Source: Rhytidiadelphus loreus
Lineage: Eukaryota > Streptophyta > Bryopsida > Hypnales > Hylocomiaceae
Length of the DNA stretch: 64,000 bases
Direction: 5' to 3'
NCBI GenBank assembly: GCA_947034895.1
Contig: OX344764.1
Span: forward strand, 44,869,348 to 44,933,347
Below the pieces are notes generated by a model. It saw only the letters and a program-made list of their open reading frames with translations, ran no database searches and was not told the DNA's origin. The translations under genes and the position numbers were made by a program. Shown here one piece after another: positions 36,059-48,500 of the stretch (position 1 is the stretch's first letter; each line of letters opens with the position of its first letter).

Positions 36059-37084
36059 ACTGCAATTGAACACTAGAACGCAATTGAAAAAGTGGTCCCC
36101 AATTACTCCAGACTCATGTGCTACCATCTGCAGTCATGTTAAAGTCATGCATAAGTGATATCCGAAATACTCTATCGTAAGCAGTCATGTTAAAGTCATT
36201 TGTAAGTGATATCCAACAGGAGTCCCAGTTTTCTTTGGAAATTGCCTTCTTATGTCATCAATGGCCAATGAAACGGAGTGAGTTTAGCATCTATATGGGG
36301 TACTCCATCAATGAGCAATTATACCATTCTTGCCTCTCGGGTCTCATACACAGCTGAATACAATGCCTTCCATTCTAAAAGTCCTTTGGAGTATTAAATG
36401 ACTCAAATGGTCCAACTTTCCATGTGGCATGTTTGTCTGCCCCACGATGTTCAAAAAGTACCATCCGTCGTGTATACAACAAGTGCCTACAGGCAGACAA
36501 TAGATAGGTACTTCGTGACACTATAATCCAACCCTAAACCCATGTATCAAAGCAATCATCTTGTACAGGCTACACTTCTCTTGCACTTCACAAAGTGTCC
36601 TGAACTACCTAGCAATGTGTGTTCGTCCTCTATCTCTGTATCTTTTTCTAACCACTCCAGAGAAAGACGGTGGCAGATGTCCACGTCATCCATCTTTAAA
36701 GGTTCTCTTTCTAGAAAGTAGCCCACAGCTCCTCCAGACATTTTGTAGTTGCAATGGAGTGTTCCTAGTCATTTTGTAGTCGCATTGTAGTCGTCTTGTA
36801 GTCATCAAATATGACAGGATAGTGAACCACCTCTTGTGGGACCCACACGGGGTAGTTCCCTACATCCACGTTACAATTTGCGAAAGTACTGGACGAGGAA
36901 GTCGTGGATGAGACCTGGACCATCCCCATTGTCATCGCGCAGTGACGTTGGTGACTTGAACATGACTGGGACACAGCTTGCATAGGGTCCACTGGTGCAA
37001 TTACAGAGTCGTAGTCATAGTTAAGTCATTCCGGACATGCAGTCATTCCTTGGCAGTCACGTTTTTGGCCATTTTCTTGTAGTG
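36059..37084. promoter_or_regulatory. Right subterminal repeat array of the CACTA element
   Basis: After the transposase stop, AGTCAT motifs recur, including a repeated 'agtcatgttaaagtcat' followed by 'aagtgatatcc' at about 36,130-36,210, and a cluster of 'gtagtca' between 36,765 and 37,060 before the CTTGTAGTG terminus. Confidence 0.65.
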
Positions 37085-37087
37085 AAC

Positions 37088-37692
37088 ATCAATGAAGCTC
37101 AAATTGGTGACTAGTCATCCATCATAGGAGAAGAAACATTTGCATAGAAAGAAAAATTTCTTTCAAGTACTGGGATAGTAGGATAGTAACAATGCACACC
37201 TCTATGCATATGAAGACCTTAACATGATTCGATGGCTAAGTAGACAATAGTTCATCAACATCGTACATTTTTATCTAACTAGATGGATCAAGCAAGTGGA
37301 TATATCTATGACTCTTTTATATGACTCTTTACTGTTTTTTAGCGATTTAGCTTCTTTAGAAGAAAATCTAATCATTCAGTGTTCTACACTAATTCTCTTC
37401 CTAGGTTCTTTGTGTTTTTGTTGTTGAATTCCTAAATGGATGCCTAGGTTTTGTTCAATTGTGCCTTCCAAGCAATGGACAATCTTGTTTTGTGCTAAAA
37501 TCTAATGAATCTAAATGTAAAGTTGAAACACAATAATCTTTGAAAGTTAGCAATTTTGGTCAGTTCAAGTCAAGGTGGGCCCTACCTCTAGACTTTCAAA
37601 CAAATCTAAATTCTAATTAATCTAAATGGTAGAGCATGTCATGCCTTTTCCAAAAATGCTAAAGCAATCCCTAATCAAAGTTTTTTACTTAA
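37088..37692. other. AT-rich spacer right of the CACTA element
   Basis: No gene or clear repeat between the target duplication and the next TIR element. Confidence 0.4.
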
Positions 37693-38629
37693 CCCCTAAA
37701 TGTCAAAGACTATATTTTTACCAGAACTACTCTATAACTGTCATTTCTACAACAAGTACCAAATTTTAGAAAAAAAAACATTTTTAGAAATATGTAACCA
37801 TAGTACACTGGTTTGAAAAGATGAGGAAAAAAATTCAGAATTTTCCACAGTGTAGATTGCAAGATATTAATGTTTGAAGTGACAAGAATCCTTTTTTTGG
37901 CACTATGAAAATACGGGCAGCTGCACTTCACAAGGTCACATTTGTATGAAAAAATGTCCAAAATGGTTGTTACTCTTTGGATTCCCTTTTTAAGGCAAGT
38001 TTTCTACATGTTTAAAAATTTTCAGATCATTTGAAATTGTACAACATATAGGAAAAAAATAGTAAGTAGAAAGAAGTAGAGAATGTTTAAAAATACTAAA
38101 TTGTTAACAATTTATTTATAAAATTGAAAAATTCCAATTCCAATGGTTGTAGTGTTGCAATAAACAATATACACCTAATACTTTTATTTTTTTTCCAAAA
38201 ATATTTAAAATAGAGTTAAATAAAGGACTTCAAGTTTATTTAAGAGTAGAGATTCCATAACTACCCACAAACTAATCCAAACTAAAATTCCTCATAACTT
38301 TCATCTCATTAATCAAAATGGAATGATTCAAAGCTTACCACATATATATAAATCTAAAGAAACAATTTCAAATTTTTATTTTTTTAAAAAGTGATTTTCA
38401 AAGAAGTTTTTTTTCTACTCGGGTTGCCCACTAAACATTGAAAATTACATACCATGCAATAACTTTTGAACCATGTAGTCAAAAGTTATGAAAATTGATG
38501 GGCCTTAAAGTTACTCCTTGGGCACATGTTTTGTGGAAATTTAAAATAAAAATAAATAAAAATTCCATTTGTAGTGAATTGCCCAAAATCACTATGTTGC
38601 CAAAAAATGGTGTTTGGTCCTTTAGGGGT
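37693..38629. mobile_element. 937-bp non-autonomous TIR element, copy 2
   Basis: Begins CCCCTAAA after TTAA (37,689-37,692) and ends GGTCCTTTAGGGGT before TAA (38,630-38,632). It is collinear with 17,008-17,935, sharing for example 'aagatatta.t.tttgaag', 'cataactttca' and 'ggaatgattcaaag'. The left end has drifted ('atgtc' for 'aggac'). No ORF. One base is missing at the left terminus if TAA is the target duplication; with TTAA both ends are intact. Confidence 0.7.
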
Positions 38630-38632
38630 TAA

Positions 38633-40056
38633 AGTTATCTACGGATAAGGTTTTGCTTCTAAATTATCCTATCAACCTTCATCTTCTATTGACCTATTAA
38701 CCAAAATTCACTTTCTATTATGGAGTTTATGTTTAAGTTAATTCTAGTTCCTATGATTTCAATTTCATTTGAATTGACCTAATGATTACTACTTTCATCT
38801 TATGTTATCTTCTTTAAGTTTGACCTATTTTCTAAATGTGAAGTAGTTGTGGAATCCTCTAAAGATTTCCTAAATGATTTTGATTTCAAATTGTTCTTTA
38901 GTTGTTTTCAAAGGAATCTAATTGACTATATACTCATTACTTACTATTCTAGATTTCTAATCTTAACTTATATTTTAGATTTTTAATATTTTGGATTTGT
39001 CAATCATAAAATCAACTTTCTGAAACATAAAGATACTTCAATATTGAACTTTCCTATCAAAAGCTATGGACAGATAAAGTTTTATCACTATTTTGCACTA
39101 AAACTTCATTCATTATTTTCTATTGACCTACAATTCTAAATTGATTTCCTTTTAGATTTTTTTTTTACTTTAATTTAGATTTAAAAATTCCTTTTCAACC
39201 TATTTAGGATAAATTTTACTATTTTTCATCCACAATTAGTACTAAATTCCATCCATTTATATCTTCTTCAATTTTTATCTATTTTTTAAATTTATTATGA
39301 TTTTGGAAACCTCTAGAAATTTTCTAATATATTCTAGATTCAAGGTTAAAATTTAACAAATTCCTATAGATTGACTTAATCATTTAATCCCTAATTTTAA
39401 TTCCTATTTCTTTTAGAAAATCAAATAGTCAAAGGGTAAAGTTCAGCACATACCTCCTATGTAGTTGACACTATGGTTTCATCTTCTTGAATTATAATTG
39501 TAATTTTTTCACAATAGCCATCGCTCTCCATCTTTGTTGATTTTTTCAAATTTTTGTATTCCACTTATATAGAAAAGTTACAAAGTACTTTGAATTCTAC
39601 TCGGAATTCTAACTATTCTATGTATATTTTCCTTCACCTAATTCTCTCTCCCTATCTTTCTCAACTATTTTTTATAGTCTTTTCTATTGTTTTATAATTT
39701 TTATAATGTCTTTTAAGTTATTATTGTTGATTCTACTAAACTAATGAATATTCAGAATCAAACTAATGGAAAGACATGGATATCATAAAGTCTACTAAGC
39801 ATCTAATTAAACTCCTAGTATCCAATGTAGTCAATATGAAGGGTTGGAATCTAATATCTTTTAAAAAACACCCTCAATCAACCCTTAATCATGTGGTCAA
39901 ATTAGCCTTCCAACTTCATTAAGTGAGGCTCATAACTTGCTCTCTTCTTCTACTTAGGCTCTAACTAAATTCACATCCCCATTTGGTTTTCTTCTTCCTT
40001 CATTCCCCACTTCGTCTTTTTCTTCCTTTTTTTGCTATGGCAAACTAATGGACTTT
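38633..40056. other. AT-rich intergenic DNA
   Basis: Long AT-rich DNA dominated by 'tctatt', 'ttgacctatt' and 'ctaattct' words in degenerate repetition. No gene supported. Confidence 0.45.
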
Positions 40057-40152
40057 CTAACAACCCTTGCTTTTATGTCAACAATGACGTTCAATGTAAC
40101 ATCTTGGTGTTACATTGGATGTCATTGTTGATATAAAAACAAGGGTTGTTAG
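40057..40152. repeat. 96-nt near-perfect hairpin (45-bp stem, 6-nt loop)
   Basis: The left arm at 40,057-40,101 begins CTAACAACCCTTG and the right arm at 40,108-40,152 ends CAAGGGTTGTTAG. They pair at 41 of 45 positions, and read as RNA from the plus strand three of the four remaining positions are G:U pairs. The loop is TCTTGG. It could be a young microRNA or siRNA hairpin, or a tiny foldback transposon. No other copy seen in this window. Confidence 0.85.
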
Positions 40153-43100
40153 ATTCAACGTCACCTACAATCTGTCAACTTAGACATCAAAAAACTCTAA
40201 TTTATTATAGTGTTGATACACCCAGGTGATCCAGTTGGACCCTCACAACCTTACTAGAACATCCTTGACAACCCTACTCAAACCTTCGCTACAGCTAGTT
40301 GAGACCCTTCAATTGAACCTCAACACTTCGTTGAGCCCCCCCAATTAAAATGACCCCGATACGCGACTACAACGTGCCCAACTAAGACCTTGACTAGTTT
40401 AAGACACCTCAATTGGGTTCCTTGGAACCCTTTTCCTCACTAGAGATGGATTGAATTTTGACCCCTTTCTATGGGCTCAATTTGCACTTCTTGTTGATTT
40501 TGGATTTTTAACTTAAGACATTGAATTGCTACAGTGATCCATTTAAGGATCACCATGTCTCCATTCTTCACCCTAAAATAGGGGTGGTTTGAAGAAGGTG
40601 GACGCTTTTAGAGCATACTACCTTAAGACAGGTTCTACGTGTAAAGATACATGGGTAATGAAAATAAGGATATGGGAGGTTATTAATCCATTCACCTACT
40701 AAACTCCAACGATGAAATGACGAATTTGAGAGGAATCAAACAAGCTGCCGCAAAAGCTAGAAACACAAGCGACCGTAAGTTAGTTACTTTGGATGTGACT
40801 TGGAACAAAACTACGGAAACGAACACCAACACCAACGTGTTACCAAACTCTCGACATCCAGATTTTAAGCTTCCACAACCACAACCCACCTTCGTGGTAT
40901 CCTACACAATAAAACTAGCGAGGAAGGGAATCGACGTCAATGCAAGAGGAGGATCGATCCAACCCCAGGTCTGTGAAACTTACAGAGCGCTCTTAGATGC
41001 CGACTATGGTACGTAGCGACGGTGCAGAGAATTTTTGCACCTCCGAAGCTAGCTACATCGTCTGAACATCTCCACGTGCATGTACACGATCTCCGTCGGG
41101 AATCTCTAAGGCAAAAACACCCAGAGTGGGAAGAGTAGCATAGTCGCAGAGTTCGTGAAAGAGGAGAGCGCCAAAGCCAGCGTGAGCTGTGACGGAGCCA
41201 GGAACGGAGGGGAGCTAAACCTGCTGCAGTAGTTGTAGCGTAGTCGTAGCTGGTAGCGGTGGCAATATTTTTAAGGTAGTATTTCATTGACGTGGGACTT
41301 GCTTGCGTGCACAGGCAGCTTTCCCCACGTGAAAAAAACTACGGAGTAATACTATTCTATGAAGTCTCATGAGGATGAGGACCGTTTCCAATAGCTGGGG
41401 ATCCACTGCTTAATTACAATAGCCAGATTTCAGGATTCCACAGCATGGTCTGCACGTCTGTACTGACGGTAAGCAATTGCAAAAGCTTGGACAAAGTCTT
41501 CCCAGTTGGCCATGGCTGCGTCACCCATCTGCTGTTGGGGACCCAGCTCCAAAGAAAACCTGTGGGGATTCGCACGAACTTACTGCAATTAACCCGTAAC
41601 GATTCCAAGTTACCTAGAAAATTAAAAATCTATCCCAATGTAACACGCATTCAAAAATAAAAGAGTTCGATGTGCTTGCAAGCCCGAACAGGACATTCGA
41701 AGTGCTGCCGGCGCTACGCTCATGTAGAAGACCGAAATGTTTGCAGTAGTTGGGAGGTTCACTAAATTTAATACCTAGATGCTTTACCTTTACTGACATT
41801 GCACGGCTTTTTCTTTTATCGATTCTCATGCACATACACCTACCGAATATTCTACATTTTGAGTTGAAGATATTGCTCCAGAGCTGAATTTATAAACTGA
41901 ACTGTTTAAATTTATTGATCTAACTTGGAGGAGCGCAAGTGGTAGTTGATGAAACTGAACTTGTTCAGGAATGATCTCGGTATTCACCTTTTCCATCGTT
42001 ATATATAATTGCTTCCAGGAATTTGCAACAGTGGTAAACTCCAATCATGGGAGGCTACTTAGGGAAGACGTGTTGAATCCAGGGCTGCTGTAACTCAGGA
42101 TCTATGTCAAGTACTCTCTCAACTTTCACGCATTCTTATAGTATGTTCTAACTGTTGCTTGTTTTTATAAACCCCATCCATTACAAGAAGGGACTACCTT
42201 CTTTTAACAGGCTAATGAAAATCTGAACTCCTCCGCTGTCCTGCAAGTGGTGTTTGGTTGCTATGTTGGCTTCATGTACTTCCTAGATTTCTGGAGTGGT
42301 CAAAAGCTTTGGAACTTCAAAACTGCAGGTCCGGGAGAGGTATCAGAGTGTGCAGATCTACGTTAGTTATGATAACTATGCAACTAAAGCGTGACTGCAC
42401 AGTCTCAGTTGTGCCGATTGCATTCTGATTGATTTCGCATGCCACATGCAAAACCTTTATCTCAAACGAAATTAATTAATAATGCTGATTGTGGAAATCA
42501 TTCCAAAATTACCAAATAACATTAACTAGTGTCTCCTGATGGGAGGCGAAAAGTGAACCGACTTTGGATCCCTAGACAGGTTTGATATGGTGTTTTCTTA
42601 CATCCATGGAATTTTTTTAGATCAAATTCCATTTTTGACTATTATAGCAAACTTATTAATATTTGGCGGATAGAACTTCCTGCAAGCTTTCTTCTTGACT
42701 TGGGATTCAATCCATGAGTTAACTGATATACCCTAGATCTATGTTTAGTTCATATTCTATAGGATTACTTGAATATGATATAACATTCTTTTGAGCAATG
42801 TATTATGAACTGTTTGATTCTCATTCCTTTCTCCAGTGACGTATAATTTCATTACTAGAAGCCACATACAACAAAAAGATTCAGTCTCTTATTTTCTGAC
42901 GTCAAGGTTGCAAATAATGTGCAAAAGCAAGTTAACTTATTTTTGTATGGGTTTGCCTCAGGGGCGAAGTTTATGGAATGTGGACCATTGTAATACAAAT
43001 GTATTCTTGTTACAATGCCTCTGTTGAAGGATCCCGCTGCCTTTCCATTCAGTAGTGGTGCTAAAGGCAGAGTTAGTAATGCCTCATGGCGGTTGTTAAT

Positions 43101-43963
43101 TGGTTAAGAGGGCAGGCATTATTTTCCAATAATGTACTGCCCTTGATTTACTTTGTTGCCCTCGTTTTTCCTACCTCCCCAATTTTGGACGCTAACACTT
43201 CGCATTCAATTTTCAAAATTTCAGGCGGTAACCATAAATTTCGAATTTCAGTCTGAGCTGAATCTCCTCCTTGAACATGATCAAGCACCTCGCACAGTCT
43301 CCCAGCTATCCGTCAGCAGTGCACTGACATCTTTATACGTTGTAAGTTCAAAAAATGGATTGTTACGATTCCAAATTCACTTCCTGATTAAACTCAAAGA
43401 TTCCACTAATAATCTATTGGATGTAACTAAGATGCTCACATCCAAAAAACCAAAGGCGTTGGCATGCAAGTCGATCTAATGTGAGATGGTAGAAATGTCA
43501 AGCAGGCAATCAGCAATATAAGCTTAATTAAGTAGCTTCCACGCTCTACTCGTTCACCCCGATCAGGAGATGTATCCAAACAATCAACACCGACGGTGAG
43601 ATGGAAATAAGTTATCTAGTTGATAATTCTGCTTATGTAATTCTCCTTTTATATATCATAGCATCCAGCTGCTTTGAAAAGACAATATCGGTACCAACAA
43701 TCACCACTGCAAGTGCATTCTTTATCGATCTAGTAGGGAATTAAGTCACGCAGAGCACAAGATCGAAGTTAGAATAGTCGGCATTCTACTAGTGGAGATA
43801 ATGTTTCCTTGGACACATCATCTAATTTCTTTTTTCTAGCTGCAGAAAGTTTTGCAAAAATGTTGAGATGACTGCGTGTCATCCATTTGATCGAGAACCT
43901 CAATGTAAGCTTAGATAGAGGTTGCACGTTGTTTCTTTCTGTGCCGACCGCTGAACTAGTTTC
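40153..43963. other. Intergenic DNA with unidentified exon-like pieces
   Basis: Composition is more gene-like from about 40,700. Open segments bounded by AG/GT occur, for example 42,212-42,328 (ANENLNSSAVLQVVFGCYVG...) and 43,225-43,339, but none matches a family I know and I cannot chain them into a gene. The 40,717-41,016 frame is likewise unrecognised. Confidence 0.3.
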
Positions 43964-44409
43964 TGGATGAGTTGCTTGGGGAGGAGGCCCTCGTGGGGTT
44001 TCTGAGTTTATCTCCCCAGGCCATCCTGATCACCAGATTTGGGAGTTCAGTTGAAGGCCTTGCCACACAAAACCCACAAGTGAGATCTTGTATGAAGCAA
44101 GGGATGGGCTTTTTCTTGTTTTGTTCTGTTAAATTTTTACAGCCAAATTGTTAGTCCATTCTGCACTTGCAGCTCTTGGTGTTCATGAAGTGACGTTTAC
44201 AAACGGATTTCCTCAACTGGTGAAGAGGGTGTGTTTAGGAATTCGAACAGATGTTATCGTATGAAACAGGTTTTTGACCCCTAAGTAGTTTACAAACTGA
44301 TGTTTTTGCAGAGCTTGTGACAAGACGTGACGAGGAGCAACGACCTGCTTACTCTGAGCTCTACCAATTTCTCTTCGATTTTGCTCCTGATGAGACTATG
44401 AATTTCAAG
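43964..44409 (+). other. Possible gene fragment of unknown family
   Basis: Three consecutive segments look coding: a frame across 43,972-44,100 (LGEEALVGFLSLSPQ), a stretch near 44,165-44,230 (SALAALGVHEVTFTNGFPQL), and a 98-bp exon-like piece at 44,312-44,409 preceded by a pyrimidine-rich AG acceptor and followed by GTAACT (LVTRRDEEQRPAYSELYQF). I do not recognise the protein and do not know whether these belong together. Confidence 0.3.
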
Positions 44410-44458
44410 GTAACTACACTTGAAACCGCTTTCTAATGAAGCTTTGTAATAGAATACT

Positions 44459-44476
44459 CTCTCTCTCTCTCTCTCA
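44459..44476. repeat. (CT)n microsatellite
   Basis: Uninterrupted CT dinucleotide run following the exon-like segment. Confidence 0.8.
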
Positions 44477-45084
44477 ACATCAGTAATCTGTCACGATGTG
44501 TACACATCTGATTGGACAACGTCCACACTTCAAGTTGTGAACGCATGTGAGTGCATTTTGAAGCCATTTGTCCCCTGAAAACATGCCCACTAGAGAGGAG
44601 GTTGAGTGCAGTCTGAAATACAATCTCGAAGTTATTGTGTTGAATGACAATTATAGCAAGGAAAAAGATAGAAATTGTATCGCTTTAACACGATCACCAA
44701 GACACAAAAAAAACAAGGTTTATTTAATTTAATCCATTTCATAGGAATCCAACGATTCAACGATCACAACCGAGACTTGTTGGTGATTGGCCATATTCAA
44801 AATTCTTATTTACTGGAAGATTTCAAATTTTCTACGTGAAAAAAATAGCAGATCGAATAGCACAGCCTCGGAGACATCCATCGAATTGCTTTGGTGCAGC
44901 GGCTGTATAATACTCCCTGGAAACCCTTATTATTACCAGGTCTGGATGAACAATTAAGTTACATCAAAATTATTTTGTACTACATCGCATATTTGTCTTT
45001 TAATTAGGTGATACATTTTTTTTTGTACATGTTCACACAAAATCAGTGGAAAAATATAATTATTGCCCAGGTCAAAGTTGTAGT

Positions 45085-45510
45085 TTGATGGGAAATTTCA
45101 TTAAAATGGTCTCATTTTGCAACTTTGGCACTTTTTATGGTTTAAACTACATAGTTTGAAATGTACACCAATCCTAAATGGCACTTTTACGATTTAGACT
45201 GTGCAATCTTGAAAATGACATATGGAATGTGCCATTTTAATGAAATTCCCTATTTTGGTTCAAGAGTCTCTTTACTGCAATCATGTGCATTCACACATAC
45301 ATCAAGTTCATTTATGGGCAATTTCGTTAAAATGGCACCATTCTACTACTTTGGCAGTTTTTATAGTTCAAACTAGGTGGTCTAAAATGTACAACTGTCT
45401 CAGATGTTTGAAATCTATACCAATCTTAAATGTCAATTTTATAGTTCAAACCAAGCGGTCTGAAAATGGCACATGGAATACTACCATTTTAACTAAATTG
45501 CCCATATTCA
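45085..45510 (+). repeat. Direct duplication of about 200 bp
   Basis: Two diverged copies with a period near 226 bp. The first starts near 45,089 ('gggaaatttcattaaaatgg') and the second near 45,315 ('gggcaatttcgttaaaatgg'). Both continue with 'ctttggca', 'tttttat.gtt.aaact', 'accaatc.taaatg' and 'cat.tggaat'. No gene. Confidence 0.7.
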
Positions 45511-48500
45511 TAATCTCACAATCCTCCTTGCTTGTACCTTTGTATAGAGAATTAGATAATGAGTATCCTAAACATTCAAGATTCAATGGCATAAAGTGTG
45601 ATTCCTATGCATTGCGTGCTCTCTTCCAAGCCTCTCATCAGTGTGCAACAACTTTGTCATGAACCCCCTCTCAAGTGTAGATAGACATGCGCTCCCCCAT
45701 TGAGGGCAATCAAAGTAGAAATAACAAATAAAGTCGGTTTTCAACCTCAATTTAGAAAATTTTCAAATATAAAAAAGAGGGGGTATCTAGAGCATTCTCA
45801 CCATTGGAATGAATAATTCTCAATTTCTTATAAAAATAATTAATGGTTCTGTTTTTTCTTTCATCCAATACCACATTTGTATTCTTTTCAAAGATGAATA
45901 CCATAGTTTATTTGATTCAAATTATTTATATATATTTTGGACCCACTTCAAACATATTAGCTAAATCACATAAGTTTACAATATTCATGTTTTTATTTTC
46001 TAAAAATGTTAAAAAGATAGAAATTCACCTTTAGAAAAGGAGATAAAACTTAAGTTGTGATTCACAAAAATCCAAGATTCTTAACTACTCCCTCACATAT
46101 CGGTCAACCCATGGGCCACGTCGGACTGGGCCCACTTCGAAAGACGGCTTTAACGTCGGGTGGATGTATATGTTTTTGGATGAATAAATTTTCGAACATG
46201 TTCGTCCATACAAAGCACCGTCTCCCTCTGATCTCGCTCACATTAGTTTAAGTCTGATGCGAGTGAGGGCCCTCGTGGTGCCCGCCTCTCCTCGCAAATG
46301 ATCTCGTCCGCCATCGCTTGCGCATGAATCCCACCATGAAAAACTCGCAGCGATGGCGTCCATCCGGCACCACAACGCAATCATGTCCCGGCGCTCTCAC
46401 AGAGCTCGGCGACCTGGTTGCACGAGAACGGTGATGTAAACTGCACTCTGATTTCAGGGCCATCGATCGGAGGGCGCGGCTTGGCTTTCCTTCGCGGGAG
46501 AACCGCTGCCTCTCCTATGCGGACCCTGAGTATGAGGTAACGAAGGCGAAGCTGAGTTCTGTGTGTGGTCTGACTGGAGACGGAGGAGATTTGAGTGGAG
46601 TGAGCTTGTTCACGTGTCTTAGGGCTTGGTTTTAGGGTTTGTCCTTGCCTGTATTACATTGCCCCCGATTTGTTTTCATAGGTGTGCGCCTGGGTCCATG
46701 AAAATCAAAGTACGTGATTGCGCATACTGGAGCATATTCTATCAAATAGGCGTGAGTGGACAGAGTGCGCTTCTTGTTGTGCCTTAGGGTTTGGTTTTAG
46801 GGTTTGTCCATGCCTGTGAAGCATACTGAAGCAGATTTATTCAGAAAGGCATGAGTGGACTGAGTGCGGTTCTTGCTGTGTCTTAGTGTTTGGGGGCATG
46901 TGCGTCATACTGCTGGCTATGATCTGAATACTCATTTGAAGTACATTTTCAGTAGCTTTCCAGCAAGATATCACTCAAAACATTTGGTATACAACGGAGT
47001 ACCAAATCTCCGTCTGAAAATTTGAATACTACGGTACTTTCGATTACGTCATCTCTGGTTACTAGGCCTTCTAATGAACCAGTTAAAATTGAAGCTCAAA
47101 GCATGATTGTCCAGAAATGATCACATTCCATCATTATTTTTTTATTTTTTCTGAATCGAAGGAATTTTATTTCAAACTGCAATCTGCAATACAAACTACA
47201 CAGCCAACAGAGCCCCGCTTGGCAAGTCAGACTTTTTCGAGTCTTAACATTCTGTCACTCTTGAAATTCTCCAATCATCGCCACGGTGCAAGAAACTCCG
47301 TACAGTCGATTGTCAGATGGCAGGAGATCCCTCCCTCCTGTAGGTACCGTTTAAGACTGGGCACTTGTCATATTCTGCAGTTCTACAGTAACTTTGAGAA
47401 GCAACTTGGATTAGACATTGCGGCTTTTGTAAATGGACGTTGTGAAGTGTCAGTCTCTGCTGCGCAGCAACCTAACGTGAGGTTCCCAGAACTTAACGGA
47501 CAGCTCTTTCAGTTGGTGAAAGGGCGGCCACATGCTCAGTCCAATTTCAGCAAAGAGAATTCCCAACTCAGTGCATGGGAGTAGTACAGCAAAACGGACA
47601 ACTGGTAGGTAATGCCAAGGCCACCAAGGACATGAGGTGACGGGAACATGGCCATCACAATAATTCTGAACGTCATTACCTACCTACCCAACTTTCGTAT
47701 CTTCTAATTCACAATTTTTTTCATTGATAATCTTCGTCTTAAAAACCATTACTTTTTCTGTACTGCACATGGCTTATTATTATCATAATCAAAAACTAAC
47801 CTTTCCAAAATCCATTGCCTGCTCGGACTGCACCTAATCTACAGATTCCAACTCCGGGATCTCTCTCGAGGTTCACGTTGTGTTCGTCGTACTCTCCATT
47901 TGTGTTGAAAAATCATTACTTGAGAAATTTAGACCTTGAAAGTAAAGTAATGCACTAAAATCTCATTGGTTGAATGCCTTCTGACTCAGGAGTTTCGCTT
48001 GTGGTTTGACTCAGGAATTATGGGGTTTAATTATCCACGCAACCATGAAGTGCCTGCCACATGAGCCTCAAATATCCTGCATTGGCATTATGAGAGTTCG
48101 ACAAACAATAATATACAATCTCTGAATGCCATGCCACCATCAGGCAAAGGGCGGAAGTCTCTTCGCACACGCCGGTATTTACGATACAGTACGAGTAATT
48201 CCCATGCAATCTAAAACCCGATTCCAAAACCTGTCTCTTGATCTGTTTTGAAATGTCATACAGTATTGTGAACTGCTGAGGTATCCCGGGAGCTGATACC
48301 AAAGCGTCCCAGGAATAACAAGATCGCTAACTCAATTCTGTACACACTAACTCCGAACTTCCTTAAATTTTCTTGAGCATTCCAAGGCTCCCGTATCATT
48401 AAGCTAGGACTAGGGGCACCTAACTTCAGTTCTAAAATCATCTTGGGAGCGGGGCTAAATGTCTTGGCATACCCCAACCCATTTAAAATCCACCTTTTAC

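Larger units (their letters stand above)
23198..37084 (+). mobile_element. Complete 13.9-kb En/Spm (CACTA) transposon
   Basis: The left end is CACTACAAAAAAAGGGC at 23,198; the right end, read inward on the minus strand, is CACTACAAGAAAATGGC from 37,084, matching at 15 of 17 positions. The 3-bp target duplication AAC flanks both ends (23,195-23,197 and 37,085-37,087), as expected for this superfamily. Both subterminal regions are packed with AGTCA/TGACT motifs in both orientations (about twenty in the first 800 bp), the kind of array a TnpA-like protein binds. The interior carries two divergent genes: a Tnp2-type transposase on plus and a transposase_24/HAD-like gene on minus. Both are broken by stops, so this copy is probably not autonomous, although its ends could still be mobilised by an active relative. 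Confidence 0.93.

Noticed and set aside
47117..47584. 155-codon plus-strand open frame as a gene
   Set aside because: No domain, no supporting splice pattern, unremarkable composition; too weak to call.
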